Shown: piece after piece, positions 11,481-21,603 of the stretch
Layout: each line of letters opens with the position of its first letter
Numbering within the stretch: position 1 is the stretch's first letter
NCBI GenBank assembly: GCA_021399435.1
Contig: JAJTUP010000045.1
Location: forward strand, 434,001-498,000
Origin: Diaporthe sp. PMI_573
Lineage: Eukaryota; Ascomycota; Sordariomycetes; Diaporthales; Diaporthaceae
DNA length: 64,000 nt
Reading direction: 5' to 3'
The notes under the pieces: generated by a model
What the model was told of the DNA's origin: nothing
Database searches by the model: none
What the model saw: the letters and a program-made list of their open reading frames with translations, nothing else
Made by a program: the position numbers and the translations under genes

Positions 11481-12104
11481 ATGCAAAGCATCGGTACTCT
11501 AGAACCAATGTGCTGTTTTATAGATGCCCTGGGGCGCGGAAGGTTGCCCCCTCGAGGCAACTTCATTCTCATCCATACTCATCTACCTCCACAGCCAGTC
11601 CGCGCCCTCAATATGCATGTCGTCGTCTCCAACCATGCCGTATCGGCTACCTTTGACCTCAATGATCTCGGGGGGAGGAACGTCTCTACGGCATCTCTCA
11701 CACTCAAGCTTCATAAATCCAATGAGAAGGGCGAAGATTGCGGCACATGGGTGGAAAAAACTCACGAAGTCCAAAAGAAAATGACCGGTGTATGGAACGA
11801 GTGGGATGGGAAGTTCAACTGGCTTGTTCCACCTAGTGATTTCTATGGGTACTACTTTTGGTCGCTTACATGCAGCACGAAAGTGGTTAAGATCATTGAC
11901 GAAAGTGGGGAGATGAAGGTGGGGGAGGAGACCGTGACGGGCGCAAAGATGAAAACAGTTGTTTATTATTACTGTAAGTGCGCCAGTCAGTCGCATCTCT
12001 CCTTTATCCGGCAAGCAGCTGTCGTGATACTTTGGATCCATCGATTAACAAAGACAGTTATAGACCGAGTAACAGAGACAGGGGATTTCGAGAAATGGGA
12101 ATAA
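11481..12104 (+). CDS. Hypothetical protein, probable two exons
   Basis: An open frame from ATG 11481 (or ATG near 11613, MHVVVSNHAVSATFDLND) to 12104. A perfect GTAAGT donor at 11974, a GATTAAC branch site and a CAG acceptor ending at 12057 define an 84-bp intron that is itself a multiple of three and open, so the frame reads through it. Removing it gives the ending KTVVYYYFIDRVTETGDFEKWE split over the junction. The protein is rich in Thr/Lys/Trp with aromatic beta-like segments (WDGKFNWLVP, FYGYYFWSL) and no TM segment. Family not recognised. Confidence 0.42.
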   Translation: MQSIGTLEPMCCFIDALGRGRLPPRGNFILIHTHLPPQPVRALNMHVVVSNHAVSATFDLNDLGGRNVSTASLTLKLHKSNEKGEDCGTWVEKTHEVQKKMTGVWNEWDGKFNWLVPPSDFYGYYFWSLTCSTKVVKIIDESGEMKVGEETVTGAKMKTVVYYYCKCASQSHLSFIRQAAVVILWIHRLTKTVIDRVTETGDFEKWE

Positions 12105-13166
12105 GAGCTGCGTGGCGTTAGGTGTGAGGGTTTGCCTGATTTTCGGGGAGACGGATCGACAGAATTGGACGTAGATAACTTGACGGGTTGAGCGCTCGGT
12201 CTTTTTGAGGTCTGTGTTGCGATGCCGTCCACTTCTGGTATTTTGGAATATATATGTGCGTTTCTCCTGGCTCTGCCCACACCCAGTTCATGTCCGAGAC
12301 CGTTACGAGATGATCCGTGGCAACGGTGGTGAGCTGATATGTACAGGAGGATGACGGTATCACAGAGGGGTGTTTGCAGACGTGTCTACGGCGAGCAGTT
12401 CCGTCCGGACGAAATGCGTTGCTTCCGTGGGACACATTGCAGGACAGACCGATCCTGAGACCTGTTCAAGCACGCTTGTCAGATCCCCACTGTAAGGCGG
12501 GATTGTCCTGCGGAGCGCCGTGCGTGATGGCCCATGTTCCGCCTAGGCCTGCTCGTCTTGCATGCCCAGTCACGCATGCAGCAGTACAGAGCAGTGGCCG
12601 TCGAGGTGCTGGGCCGCCCAGGGACCTGATCTCAACTACTGCGCCGTAGCCCAATGCCCATCGTCGTGAACGGGATGGTTGATGCCCTCTGATAAAGGAG
12701 CAGTCAGGTGCGATGCATTCATCATAATTTCGCTTCTTCAATTCCTCTCACCCTCCTCAGATCCGTCATTATGGACCTCTCACCGAACATCCTGGCGGCG
12801 TGGAGCTCCTGGTCTTCTAATCTTTGGACAGACACCTTGAGCAACCACGCACCCGTACGAAAACCATGAGCATGTATATTTTAAATGGTGAGTGCTGCCA
12901 TTAGACGATTGTACATACACAGGACCCAGAACTGCCTCGGAGTGACCCGACCGAGCTTCTGAGTTAGGCGATTCTGAAATATGTTTCTCGTGGGTGGATT
13001 ACTGCAAACATCTTCCTGCATCCGCCTATTTGGAAGTTCAGAGAGGGCCCGGAAGGCCCAGAAGCCCGCAAGCCTAGAGGACACAGAGATTAGTAGTAGT
13101 AAATCGGTGCTCCTTAGGGTTGCTTTTCCTGACGTTGGTGGCGATGGTCTGGTCATTCTGCCATCT
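12105..13166. other. Intergenic, no gene seen
   Basis: Open frames on both strands at 12374-12741 are shadows of each other without recognisable content. No RNA gene seen. Confidence 0.4.
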
Positions 13167-13231
13167 AGGAGGGTTAACAGTGATTTCTGAAAGTAGCTTA
13201 GAGGTTTAGCGGGGGTTTGCAGCTCTTGCAT

Positions 13232-13613
13232 GAAGGAGGGTTAAGACAGGGATTTTTGATGGTTTTGGCATAGTGGGGAGCTTGTGTGTGAAGGAGGGTC
13301 AAGACAGGGATTTCTGATGGTTTTGGCATAGTGGGGAGCTTGTGTGTGAAGGAGGGTCAAGACAGGGATTTCTGATGGTTTTGGCATAGTGGGGAGCTTG
13401 TGTGTGAAGGAGGGTCAAGACAGGGATTTCTGATGGTTTTGGCATAGTGGGGAGCTTGTGTGTGAAGGAGGGTCAAGACAGGGATTTCTGATGGTTTTGG
13501 CATAGTGGGGAGCTTGTGTGTGAAGGAGGGTCAAGACAGGGATTTCTGATGGTTTTGGCATAGTGTGGAGCTTGTGCATGGAGGAGGGTTAAGACAGGGG
13601 TTTTTGACAGAAC
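13232..13613 (+). repeat. 58-bp minisatellite, about 6.6 units
   Basis: Six full 58-bp units start at 13232, 13290, 13348, 13406, 13464 and 13522, with a partial seventh from 13580. Units begin GAAGGAGGGTCAAGACAGGG. Units 2-5 are identical by eye, and the first, sixth and seventh carry edge variants, the usual pattern of unequal exchange or slippage. A decayed earlier unit is visible at about 13167-13231. The repeat is non-coding: its frames carry stops. Confidence 0.93.
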
Positions 13614-15012
13614 AGGTCTAGCTTTTAACTAAATTTAGATCGGTGTGATGCATCCTGTCACTGTATGATTGGGACATGGCCTGTCGTGGGAGTGAACAGA
13701 AGGGTTGAAGGCATTGTGAGATGAATGAATGTCTTGGAAAGTACATGTTACGTTGCTTCTTGCCCAGGCTCGCCTGACAAGACCATAGCCGATATTACAC
13801 CATGCTCTGGCACTCCGCGGTTGTGTCAACTTGAGATATACATGTTGTATTTAAAAAAAAGCAGGGGTCAAGGAATGCTGCAAGTTGGACAGCTGAAAAT
13901 CGCTCTGAGGCCCTGGTCCCGGTCTGGCTTGCCTGGAAATGACCCAACGTTGAGAGCAACACGCCGGAAAATTTTGGCACTAGGCTCAAACCGTGAGAAT
14001 TCTTTACGGCGTAAATCACCTGGACGCTTTTGAGCTACCGCAATCTCTCCTGCAGATAATTCTGGCAGGGTGTGCGAGATAATTTCAGGAAAGGGACCAT
14101 GTTTTGGCACTTCCAAGAGCACATGGCGTCGCGTCATGCGCGTGGAAGTGTCAAAAGGCGCAATCGCACGGAACCAGCACCTTCGTGCTCGATAAGTACT
14201 GTATCGAGCGTTGGAAAACAACGGCAATTTACTCACAAGCGGAGGGCGTGGCAAAATATTGTTCTGCCTTCGAGCCTCTCTGGCGGTTGAGTAATTCCTC
14301 GACGTCTCCTGTGTTGGTGTTCCTGTCATCCCCATAATGCAATCACACATGGTTGTGGTTTTGACACCGTGTTCTGGCGCTCCGCGCTTCACATCCACCA
14401 ATTTAGCACCAGCTCCGTGGTGGCGAGCTCCGAGTGGAAATTGGAGTCCAAAATTTTGTATGTACATTCTGTAAAGTACATGTACCTGTTATGAATGGAA
14501 TCCTGCATATGCAGTTGGATCGCCAGGGCAAAGTCGAGGCATGAAATCGTCCCGTCAGTATGCCATCCAGTTTCTCAATGGCATCATGATCCTGGTCTAG
14601 AAATACAAATTGAGATTCACAGAAAAAATGCGTCTGTCTGTCCATTCCGCTTCAGACTCGTTTCGACCGAGAAGTGTTCCTTCTCAGCGATGGTGTTTCC
14701 AGAGGCGCGGCAATTGTAACCCCCCCCCCCCCAAGTTTCAATGGTGCAGCGGGCTCGACCAGTTGGCAGTCGAGATCGTTCTGAAGGGCCGAGCTGAGTC
14801 TAATGCATTCCTAACTTGATAACGAGTGCACATGGTGGTTGGGGTCTCTGTTGATGGAGCGTCCCACCTTCCAATATCGTCGAGAGACCAAGCCCTCTTT
14901 TGAAACTGGTGCCTGCTGCTCCTGCATATTACGGCGTCAGCAGCGCGTCTTGCTTCCACGGTGGTTGGCGATCAGGAGGTGGTCCCGTTTAGCCAGCAAT
15001 CGCGTTCGCATC
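13614..15012. other. Gene-poor stretch with a 13-C run
   Basis: A minus frame of 199 aa (13868-14467) has low-complexity, basic, Arg-rich content and no support from introns or homology that I can see. A run of 13 C lies at 14720-14732. No gene is called. Confidence 0.35.
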
Positions 15013-15020
15013 GGTGGGTC

Positions 15021-16191
15021 CAGTGATGTTATTGGATTGGAGGCAATTTGGATTGGACTGGATTTGTCGGAAAATGGCTGGACTGGATTTGGGTTTCTCG
15101 AAGATTTGGACTGGATTGGATTGATTGGCAACCAGCTCCTGGAGCTCCAATGGTCTAACCTGATAAGGCAAGAGCTAAGCCTAATTGAGTGGTCATGAGG
15201 AGTCTCCCGTCGCAGCTGCCGTCGCAGACCACGACACGACGCGCGAACTATCGTTCCGCTATTGGGTTAACATCCAACGCGTGCAGATTGCTACGCTATT
15301 AAAAGCACGGAGGCAAACGCGTCGCTCGCGACTTCAGCAGTCCTTCTACTGTGGCAGACGTGTCTGAACAGTCCACTCACCAGCTACACCATGGCCACTA
15401 TCTCCAGCTATTTCGGTGCTGCCAGCGGTCGCCGTCCTGATTCTGACAGAGTTATTCTTGCTCCAACATATATTAGTCCTCGCCCAAACGACCCCGACGG
15501 AACCCTGATCGAACCCGACGAATTCAAGCTGAATGGGAAGCAATATGTACGCTACTCTGTTGTGGCAAAGTCCCAAAAGCACACCAAGAAAAGGACATCA
15601 GTCGTCTGGCAGTATGGTGAAGACATACAACTCAAGCAGGACCCGACGAAGACGTTCTGGTACTGTTATCTGTGCGAACAGCAGCAGCGCCAACAGGGAC
15701 TTCCTATTTCCGGCAAGGGCAATTGTACTACCTTAAACCACCTGGAATCGAAACACCAAATCATCGCTCACGGCTCCGGATGGACGTCATTGAAGCCAGC
15801 GAGTGCTTACGAGCTTGGTATGGTCGCCCGGAGCAGAAGGCATTTGATGACTCTGCCATCGGTTTGATGGAGGGTGAGGCAGGGAGTACAGTTGGGGCGG
15901 ATGGGCTGGGTGAGGGAGAGGAAGGCGGCGAAGATAATGGAAGCGAGAAGAACATACTGGAGACGCAAGTTGCTAGAGAACATGAGCTCCGTAGTTAGGT
16001 GGTGTCATAACCCAAGGACAAGAACAGTTCTACTCCAAGTCTGCTTATTCAGCGGCTCATTGATTGTCCCAAAAGGGTAAAAATATGAACTGGATCGGTT
16101 CTGGATATCCTGGAGGCTGCCTGTCCCCACGTCTGGACTGGATTGGATCGAGGCTCGGATCCAGCTCCAATCCAATCCAATAACATCACTG
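15021..16191 (+). mobile_element. Non-autonomous hAT element, copy 1 (1171 bp)
   Basis: The ends are perfect terminal inverted repeats of about 21 bp beginning CAGTGATGTTATTGG, fitting the hAT rule of CA-N-N-G ends. The element is flanked by a perfect 8-bp target duplication, GGTGGGTC, at 15013-15020 and 16192-16199. Both ends carry clustered subterminal GGATTGGA and GGACTGGATT motifs, expected as transposase-binding sites. The only clear coding content is a 158-aa BED zinc-finger protein; the RNase H-like catalytic core is absent, so movement needs a transposase in trans. A second copy at 61308-62478 has the same length and one base difference by eye. Confidence 0.95.
15391..15867 (+). CDS. 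BED zinc-finger N-terminal transposase fragment
   Basis: 158 aa. The BED-type zinc finger reads FWYCYLC (C92, C95) and NHLESKH (H117, H122), a C-x2-C...H-x4-H arrangement. In hAT transposases this domain binds the element ends; the DDE catalytic and dimerisation domains that should follow are missing. A second open frame, 15672-15998, overlaps the 3' half and reads ASECLRAWYGRPEQKAF plus an acidic Glu/Gly tract, so a spliced or frameshifted fusion of the two is possible. The same protein is encoded by copy 2. It could act as a DNA-binding repressor of transposition, but that is inference. Confidence 0.7.
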   Translation: MATISSYFGAASGRRPDSDRVILAPTYISPRPNDPDGTLIEPDEFKLNGKQYVRYSVVAKSQKHTKKRTSVVWQYGEDIQLKQDPTKTFWYCYLCEQQQRQQGLPISGKGNCTTLNHLESKHQIIAHGSGWTSLKPASAYELGMVARSRRHLMTLPSV

Positions 16192-16429
16192 GGTGGGTCT
16201 CCTCCAGCCTCGTCGCCGGGGTAGAGGGTGACATCTGCTGCGTGAATCGTTCCCATCAATCGCCTCATTGGTGCCCATATCTCGCTAAACCTGCTATTCA
16301 TGATGGTTGCCTGCATATACATGCAGTCAGGAACACTGGTCAATGTGGTATGATTGATTCTTTCCAATGTGGTTAGCTCTTCATTGCGCCACACTTGTCC
16401 AGAGGGAACGCGTGTTGTTGTTTGTCGTG

Positions 16430-19150
16430 TTTTTTGACTTAGGAGGTGGAGGGAGGTTGGTAGGAAAACCCACAACACAGATGCTATATATACATGATAG
16501 AAATTCCATGGTTTCCATCTCATTCGATCTCTTTTCAAGATTGTTTCCAACTCCCACCAGGGCCCAACTTGCTGCCAGTGTCTATATCTACTAAGCAAGC
16601 CTGAACGTCCGCCGAGTCATGAAACTAGGGAGGTAATAGTACTGTCAGCTCAATGGAAGCCTCAGATTTCCCCGTGGACAGAGATTCATTTTTACACTTT
16701 CCTTTCCTCCCATGTCAAGTCTTCCTCGACCATCCACATCACGATCCAGTTTCAACGCAGTATCCGGTATCAACAGTGCTTCCGGCATCATCCAACAACC
16801 TAGGGCCATTTTCGGACCAAGGGTGCCAGGTCAAGCAACACTTCAGCGTCTACGAACATCTCCCTTTCAACTCTTTCAGTATTGATCCAGTTTTGTCGCA
16901 ACAGGAGCTCAGCCAGACCACCGTATTGACGACAGCCCCGGCCTCACCCTTGGTCGAGCAAGCAGCTGTTGACCAGGACGCGTCCTCCGTAAATCCTCAC
17001 TTCAGCTCAGGCTTATTTCCACGCAAATACGATTTCTCTCAGTTTCATACAGAAGATCTCCCAGAACCTGACTACCACGAGTTCCTCAGGTCCCCAACGC
17101 CCTCTTCGCCTGTCCAGCACGACTCCAATCAGACGGGGTCAGCTACGTCTTCAGTCCAACCCTCGCCCGAGAAAGCTGATACGCCAGAGTTGCTTGGAAA
17201 CATGGCTCCTCCAGAAAACAAGGATAACGATTTCCCGTTGGCCGTAACAGACAACAAAGCGTTTTCTTCTACTCCTGAACATCACCTTCCGACAGATACC
17301 ATACAGGTTGCCGGTGGTTATTCCTCAGATGGTACGGAACTTTTGGAGACATCGCCAGGCGCAGAAGAAACACTCTCGTCGCCTTCAAAAGATATGCTGG
17401 AAACACTCAAGACCGTCCGCGGTACAACTACAGGACCGAGAGGAGGAGGTGGACGCGAGGGTGATGGCTCTCCTCCAGACCATGGCCAAGCAACAGAAGG
17501 ACCCAATACGCAGGAACTTTCCGCTCCCATCACAACTCCTGAATCACGAAGAAAATCAAAAAGTCGCGGCAATGTGAAGGGGAAGGCTGACAAACACCCG
17601 ACTGGTTTGACACCAGGAAAAAGGATGACTAGGGGGAATCGAGAATCGATAGCCAACCTCGCTCAATCATCTCAGGAAAATAGTCACATGCTACTACAGA
17701 CTACGGGAAACCAGAATGAGAGTCCAGAAACCAGGTCTCAGTCGAAGCAGTGCAGTGCGAACTTGGCAGGTACTGAGAGACACTCTGTCCCCGGGAAAGA
17801 GACCGAAACAGCGGCTTACAAGAGGAAAAGAAAGGCTGAATTGATATCTGACAATGTGGCATTGATATCTGACAATGAGGCCAAGGATGCTGAGATCCAG
17901 CGGTTGAGGGCCAAGCTTTGTCGAGCTCGGAACAACAGCCCTCGCTCACCAGCGTCGGAGGCTGAACTTGATCGAGTGAACAGCAGTCCTCACACACCGG
18001 CAGCAGAATTCCTTGCCTATCAAAACGTCACTGACGACACAACGAACTCGGGATCTCCAGAAGGATTTCAGCTCGATCTCAGCGACGAGGATCTCAGGTG
18101 CCTCCAAGCCAGTCTTCCTCTGAACGACAAGGTTGTCAACGCTGTCCTGCACATCCTGGTGACTCTTGCGCCATTTACTTTCACGGCTGTTGACTCTCTT
18201 GCCAATATTGCTCCTAACTCAACAAGGCGCTATCTTCAACCTCCGAATGTGTTAGGCCCCGGGACGGTCATCCTTGTTCCCATCCATACCCCCCCTTCTG
18301 CTTCATCCAAGAGTCGCTGGGTCCTGGCTACGATTAGCTCTGGCGTCTTCCGGATACTGGATTTCTCACCAGCGCATGGCGACACCAAATTCGCTGAAGA
18401 GAAAATCAAGACTCTGTTTCCTGGCTGCGAGCTCAGCCGGGATGATAACGAAAAGGAACATGCCTACCAAAGCAGTGGCGATATCGACAGCGGTGTCGAC
18501 ATGCTCGCCAAAGCATTCTATACCATCACAGGTTTTCATGGAACCGCTATAACAATCTGGAGGGACATCCTGTTCCTCTTACTAAGAACGGCTATGGGGC
18601 AGACCTGTGATATTCCCTGGGCCAAGGAGCTTGACGCAAATGCTCTGGCTATCGATGACGGCCAAGTGGACGGCCTGAGCATGCGGCAGCTTTGGTGCCC
18701 TGGACCCGACGATATTGTCCAGTATGATGCTGCTTGCAGGGAAATTGATGCGCAAGAAAGGTATCTCGCCAAACAGCGCGAACGTCTAGGAATTGTAAGG
18801 CTCAAGAAGATAGAAAAGAGAGCTGGGGTGGCTGAGCAGGGACGTCGTGTCTACGACGTCTTGCGGAGCCTGTCTGAAGTTAGCTTGCAGCAGGCTCAGA
18901 CGCTCGCTGCGGAGAAGGCGGACTGCGAAGAAATGTCCTTAAAGATCAGGAACTCTCACCTAGGGTTTCTCTCAGGAGACCACACAGAAGCCCATTTCCG
19001 AGGATGCGTGGAAAAAGCGGAGATATTGCTCAAGTTCAGAGACGGCGTGGCTACTACACTTCTTCAAGTTGTTGAGGTGTTGGATGAAACTGTGAAAGCG
19101 CTTGAAGGCGATTGAAATTGGGCAGCGGAGCCCCGCGTACCAACAACACG
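16430..19150 (+). repeat. Inverted segmental duplication, left arm
   Basis: The Ulp1-like gene and its flanks recur in inverted orientation at 24296-26735. The shared promoter block reads GGGAGGTTGGTAGG followed by CCCACA; downstream both arms share GATTGAAATTGGGCAGCG within 10 bp of the stop codon. The arms have diverged strongly inside the coding part, so the duplication is old. Confidence 0.75.
16653..19115 (+). CDS. Ulp1/C48-protease-like protein without catalytic Cys (paralogue 1)
   Basis: A single open frame of 820 aa. Residues 1-430 are low-complexity, Ser/Thr/Pro-rich and basic in part (nuclear-type KRKRKAEL). Residues 470-630 resemble the Ulp1 SUMO-protease fold: QLDLSDEDLRCLQ, VILVPIH, RWVLATI, RILDFS, QSSGDIDSGV. 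In active enzymes the HW, D, Q and DCG positions form the catalytic site. Here His is replaced by Arg555, Asp570 and Gln606 remain, and the nucleophile Cys is Ser613. The C-terminal 160 residues form a long coiled coil (AQERYLAKQRERLG onward). The protein is therefore probably a catalytically dead SUMO- or ubiquitin-like-binding scaffold; the fold assignment rests on motif order only. Confidence 0.65.
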   Translation: MEASDFPVDRDSFLHFPFLPCQVFLDHPHHDPVSTQYPVSTVLPASSNNLGPFSDQGCQVKQHFSVYEHLPFNSFSIDPVLSQQELSQTTVLTTAPASPLVEQAAVDQDASSVNPHFSSGLFPRKYDFSQFHTEDLPEPDYHEFLRSPTPSSPVQHDSNQTGSATSSVQPSPEKADTPELLGNMAPPENKDNDFPLAVTDNKAFSSTPEHHLPTDTIQVAGGYSSDGTELLETSPGAEETLSSPSKDMLETLKTVRGTTTGPRGGGGREGDGSPPDHGQATEGPNTQELSAPITTPESRRKSKSRGNVKGKADKHPTGLTPGKRMTRGNRESIANLAQSSQENSHMLLQTTGNQNESPETRSQSKQCSANLAGTERHSVPGKETETAAYKRKRKAELISDNVALISDNEAKDAEIQRLRAKLCRARNNSPRSPASEAELDRVNSSPHTPAAEFLAYQNVTDDTTNSGSPEGFQLDLSDEDLRCLQASLPLNDKVVNAVLHILVTLAPFTFTAVDSLANIAPNSTRRYLQPPNVLGPGTVILVPIHTPPSASSKSRWVLATISSGVFRILDFSPAHGDTKFAEEKIKTLFPGCELSRDDNEKEHAYQSSGDIDSGVDMLAKAFYTITGFHGTAITIWRDILFLLLRTAMGQTCDIPWAKELDANALAIDDGQVDGLSMRQLWCPGPDDIVQYDAACREIDAQERYLAKQRERLGIVRLKKIEKRAGVAEQGRRVYDVLRSLSEVSLQQAQTLAAEKADCEEMSLKIRNSHLGFLSGDHTEAHFRGCVEKAEILLKFRDGVATTLLQVVEVLDETVKALEGD

Positions 19151-19711
19151 GATTTAGGTCGTCGATAATTTATGGAATGAATTCTCTCGAAGTCCAAACT
19201 CCTGTTGTTTGTCACAACCGCTTGGCCTAAAAATATGCCTGCTTTCAATATTGAAAAAACGTATCGGTGTGAAGGTGATCGCCAACTCCCAAAACCAGGA
19301 CCTGGGTTGTGTTGGATAGTTATGGCACGAGAAAACGCGGAATACTCACAACGCGACGTGGTGGTGTTGGTAAATTCGGGTGGCAGGTTGTGGTGGTTAG
19401 CGGTTGGCCGGTGTGGGGCGTTACTGCATACAATTAATGATATGCAAAGTAATGTGTAATAAAAACATAAAGGTAACGTCATTGCGACGCAAATATTGCG
19501 TACATGTTGGAGACGGCCAAATCGCAATGTTGCATCACGATACCTAATTTATCATTTAATCTGCGATGCACAGCTTGTAACTGCCGTACGCTTGCTATAC
19601 ATACAAGCTGGTCCGTCACTTACTTTCCATTGTTATTACGATCTTTGGACTTGGAACAAGTCGTCTTGAATCTACCGGTACTTCAGCTAAGCGATACCAT
19701 TCACAGTCGAT
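19151..19711. other. Spacer before pyruvate decarboxylase
   Basis: AT-richer spacer and probable 5' region of the decarboxylase gene. No other gene is seen. Confidence 0.45.
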
Positions 19712-21603
19712 ATGGGAGACGAAAATGGAAAGCAGAAACTGAAGTCCCCTGTTGACCTTGCCGAATATCTCTTCAGGCGCCTTCACCAAATGGGAGTGCG
19801 CTCTGTCCATGGCGTTCCTGGTGATTATAACCTCACGGCGCTTGATTATCTCGAAAAGGCGGAATTAAAATGGGTTGGTAACGTCAATGAACTCAACGCA
19901 GGTATGCCAGTGGCCGAGATCCTCCATGCTCTCCGTTTTCTGCTAATATGCCTTGGGTCGGCACTCGAAGCTTATGCAGCCGATGGATACGCTCGTTTGA
20001 AGGGGATATCAGCCATTGTGACCACGTTCGGAGTCGGCGAGCTGTCGGCCATTAACGGCATTGCTGGCGCATTTGCCGAATATGTCCCGATCGTCAATAT
20101 TGTTGGCTGCCCGTCCAGGACTGCACAGCGTAACCAGGCAATGCTGCATCACACATTAGGAAATGCAGATTTCAGCCTTTTCTCTCGCATGAGTAGTCAA
20201 ATCTCCTGCTATATGGCGGACCTTGATGATCATGACGAATCCGAGGCTCCAGCTCTCATTGACGAAGCTCTGCGACAGTGCTGGGTCCAGAGTAAGCCAA
20301 CTTACATCAAGCTTCCGACCGATATGGTGGGGGAGAAGGTCGAGGGTGAGCGATTAAAGGCTCCTATCGACCTGACGGAGCCGAAGAACGAGGAGCAGCC
20401 GGAAACTGACGCTGTTGACGCCATTTTGAGACACGTCTATGCCGCCAAATCTCCGATTATCCTAGCTGACGCAGGAGCTCTACGTTACCGGGTTCTTAGC
20501 GAGATCTATGGACTCGCCCGGAAAACTGGCCTCTCCATCTTCGTCACGCCTATGGGCAAAGGGGCAGTAGCTGAGACAGACAGGCTATTCGGAGGTGTTT
20601 ACGCCGGGCATGCCTCGCTTCCCGAGGTAAAGAAGCACGTAGAAGAAGCCGACTTGATCTTGTGTGTCGGCGCCCTGATGGTGAGTATAGGGCAGCTTAC
20701 TCTGAGACGACATCAGTATGCTGACGACAGGCTGTAGAGCGATTTTAATACGGGTCATTTCACCTCTGAGGCCACTTCATCTAAGACCATATATTTCCAC
20801 AATACTCACTGTCTAGTGAGATGGGCAGAATATCGTGGTTTGCAGATGCGATGGTTGCTTCGTAGCCTCACTGAAGCTGTGGAGCCTCAGCGGCTTGACC
20901 GAGGTTCCCCGCCATCTGCTGTATTACCCATCAGCGAACATCAAGGCTCCTCCCAGACCATCAAGCATTCATGGCTCTGGCCTCGACTCGGCGAATTTCT
21001 GAGACACGATGACATCGTCGTCACTGAAACCGGTACCGCAAATTTTGGGATTTTGGACACCAAATTCCCTACGGGAGTAACCCCCTTGAGCCAGGTTCTC
21101 TGGGGAAGCGTTGGATGGTCAGTTGGGGCTCTTCAGGGGGCCAGTCTGGCAGCACAAGACGCGGGAAAGTACCGGCGGGCTCTATTGTTTGTTGGAGACG
21201 GCAGTCTCCAGCTTACCGCCCAGGAACTGGGCACGATTATTCGACACGGGCTGAAGCCCTTAATGTAAGCCATGTTCCCGAAGACAATCCCACGCAACTT
21301 TCATCTAATATATATTTCAGCTTCGTGATAAGCAATGCTGGATTCACAATTGAGCGCACGATACATGGACGGGAGGCAGTATACAATGATATCCTTGGGT
21401 GGGATCATGAGAAGCTGTTGGAGGTTTTCCGCAGCACACTTACGCGAGCCAAGTACCACCAGGTGAAGACGCGGGATGAGCTGGATAAGCTTCTTGAAGA
21501 CACCGAGTTCAAAGCTCCTAAGCACCTCCACCTTGTGGAGTTATATATGGAGAAAGAAGACATACCTCGGGCCCTGAAGTTGACAAGCGAGGCTTCTGGA
21601 TAG
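19712..21603 (+). CDS. PDC: Pyruvate decarboxylase, four exons
   Basis: Thiamine-diphosphate enzyme converting pyruvate to acetaldehyde and CO2 in the cytosol, the first step of ethanol fermentation. Exons 19712-19901, 19971-20680, 20738-21264 and 21321-21603 give 569 aa, the usual length. Intron 1 (69 bp, CTAAT branch) is in frame and open, so an unspliced reading wrongly adds 23 residues before [12 protein letters not shown]. Intron 2 is 57 bp and intron 3 is 56 bp. Catalytic features are kept: GVPGDYN (Asp), VNELNA (Glu), MLHHTLGN (His pair), the cofactor motif GDGS, then ISNAGFTIE where the usual NND is SNA but the ligand Asn and Gly remain. The gene lies between two inverted Ulp1-like paralogues. 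Related decarboxylases (indolepyruvate, phenylpyruvate) are possible but the match is closest to PDC. Confidence 0.9.

Larger units (their letters stand above)
14937..16322 (-). pseudogene. Unknown gene split by hAT element copy 1
   Basis: On the minus strand a frame starts near 16322 (MYMQATIMNSRFSEIW), runs APMRRLMGTIHAADVTLYPGDE and meets the hAT element just after GGDPP. Removing the 1171-bp element and one copy of the 8-bp target duplication restores the frame, which continues MRTRLLAKRDHLLIANHR and stops at 14937. The flanking halves are short and the upstream start is uncertain because that sequence is shared with the promoter of the Ulp1-like gene. The protein family is not recognised. 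The frame-preserving join is what supports a former gene. Confidence 0.4.

Noticed and set aside
11583..12041. 152-aa minus frame opposite the hypothetical gene at 11481
   Set aside because: The plus strand has a canonical intron and better composition.
13232..13613. CRISPR array
   Set aside because: The repeat is contiguous with no spacers and the genome is eukaryotic.
13868..14467. 199-aa minus frame
   Set aside because: Basic, low-information text, no domain, no intron support, opposite strand partly open.
16323..16598. Extension of the interrupted minus-strand gene into 16598
   Set aside because: This stretch is shared with the promoter of the second Ulp1-like paralogue, so it is more likely regulatory than coding.
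19902..19970. 23 extra residues in pyruvate decarboxylase
   Set aside because: Donor, CTAAT branch and acceptor are canonical and removal restores the conserved [15 protein letters not shown].
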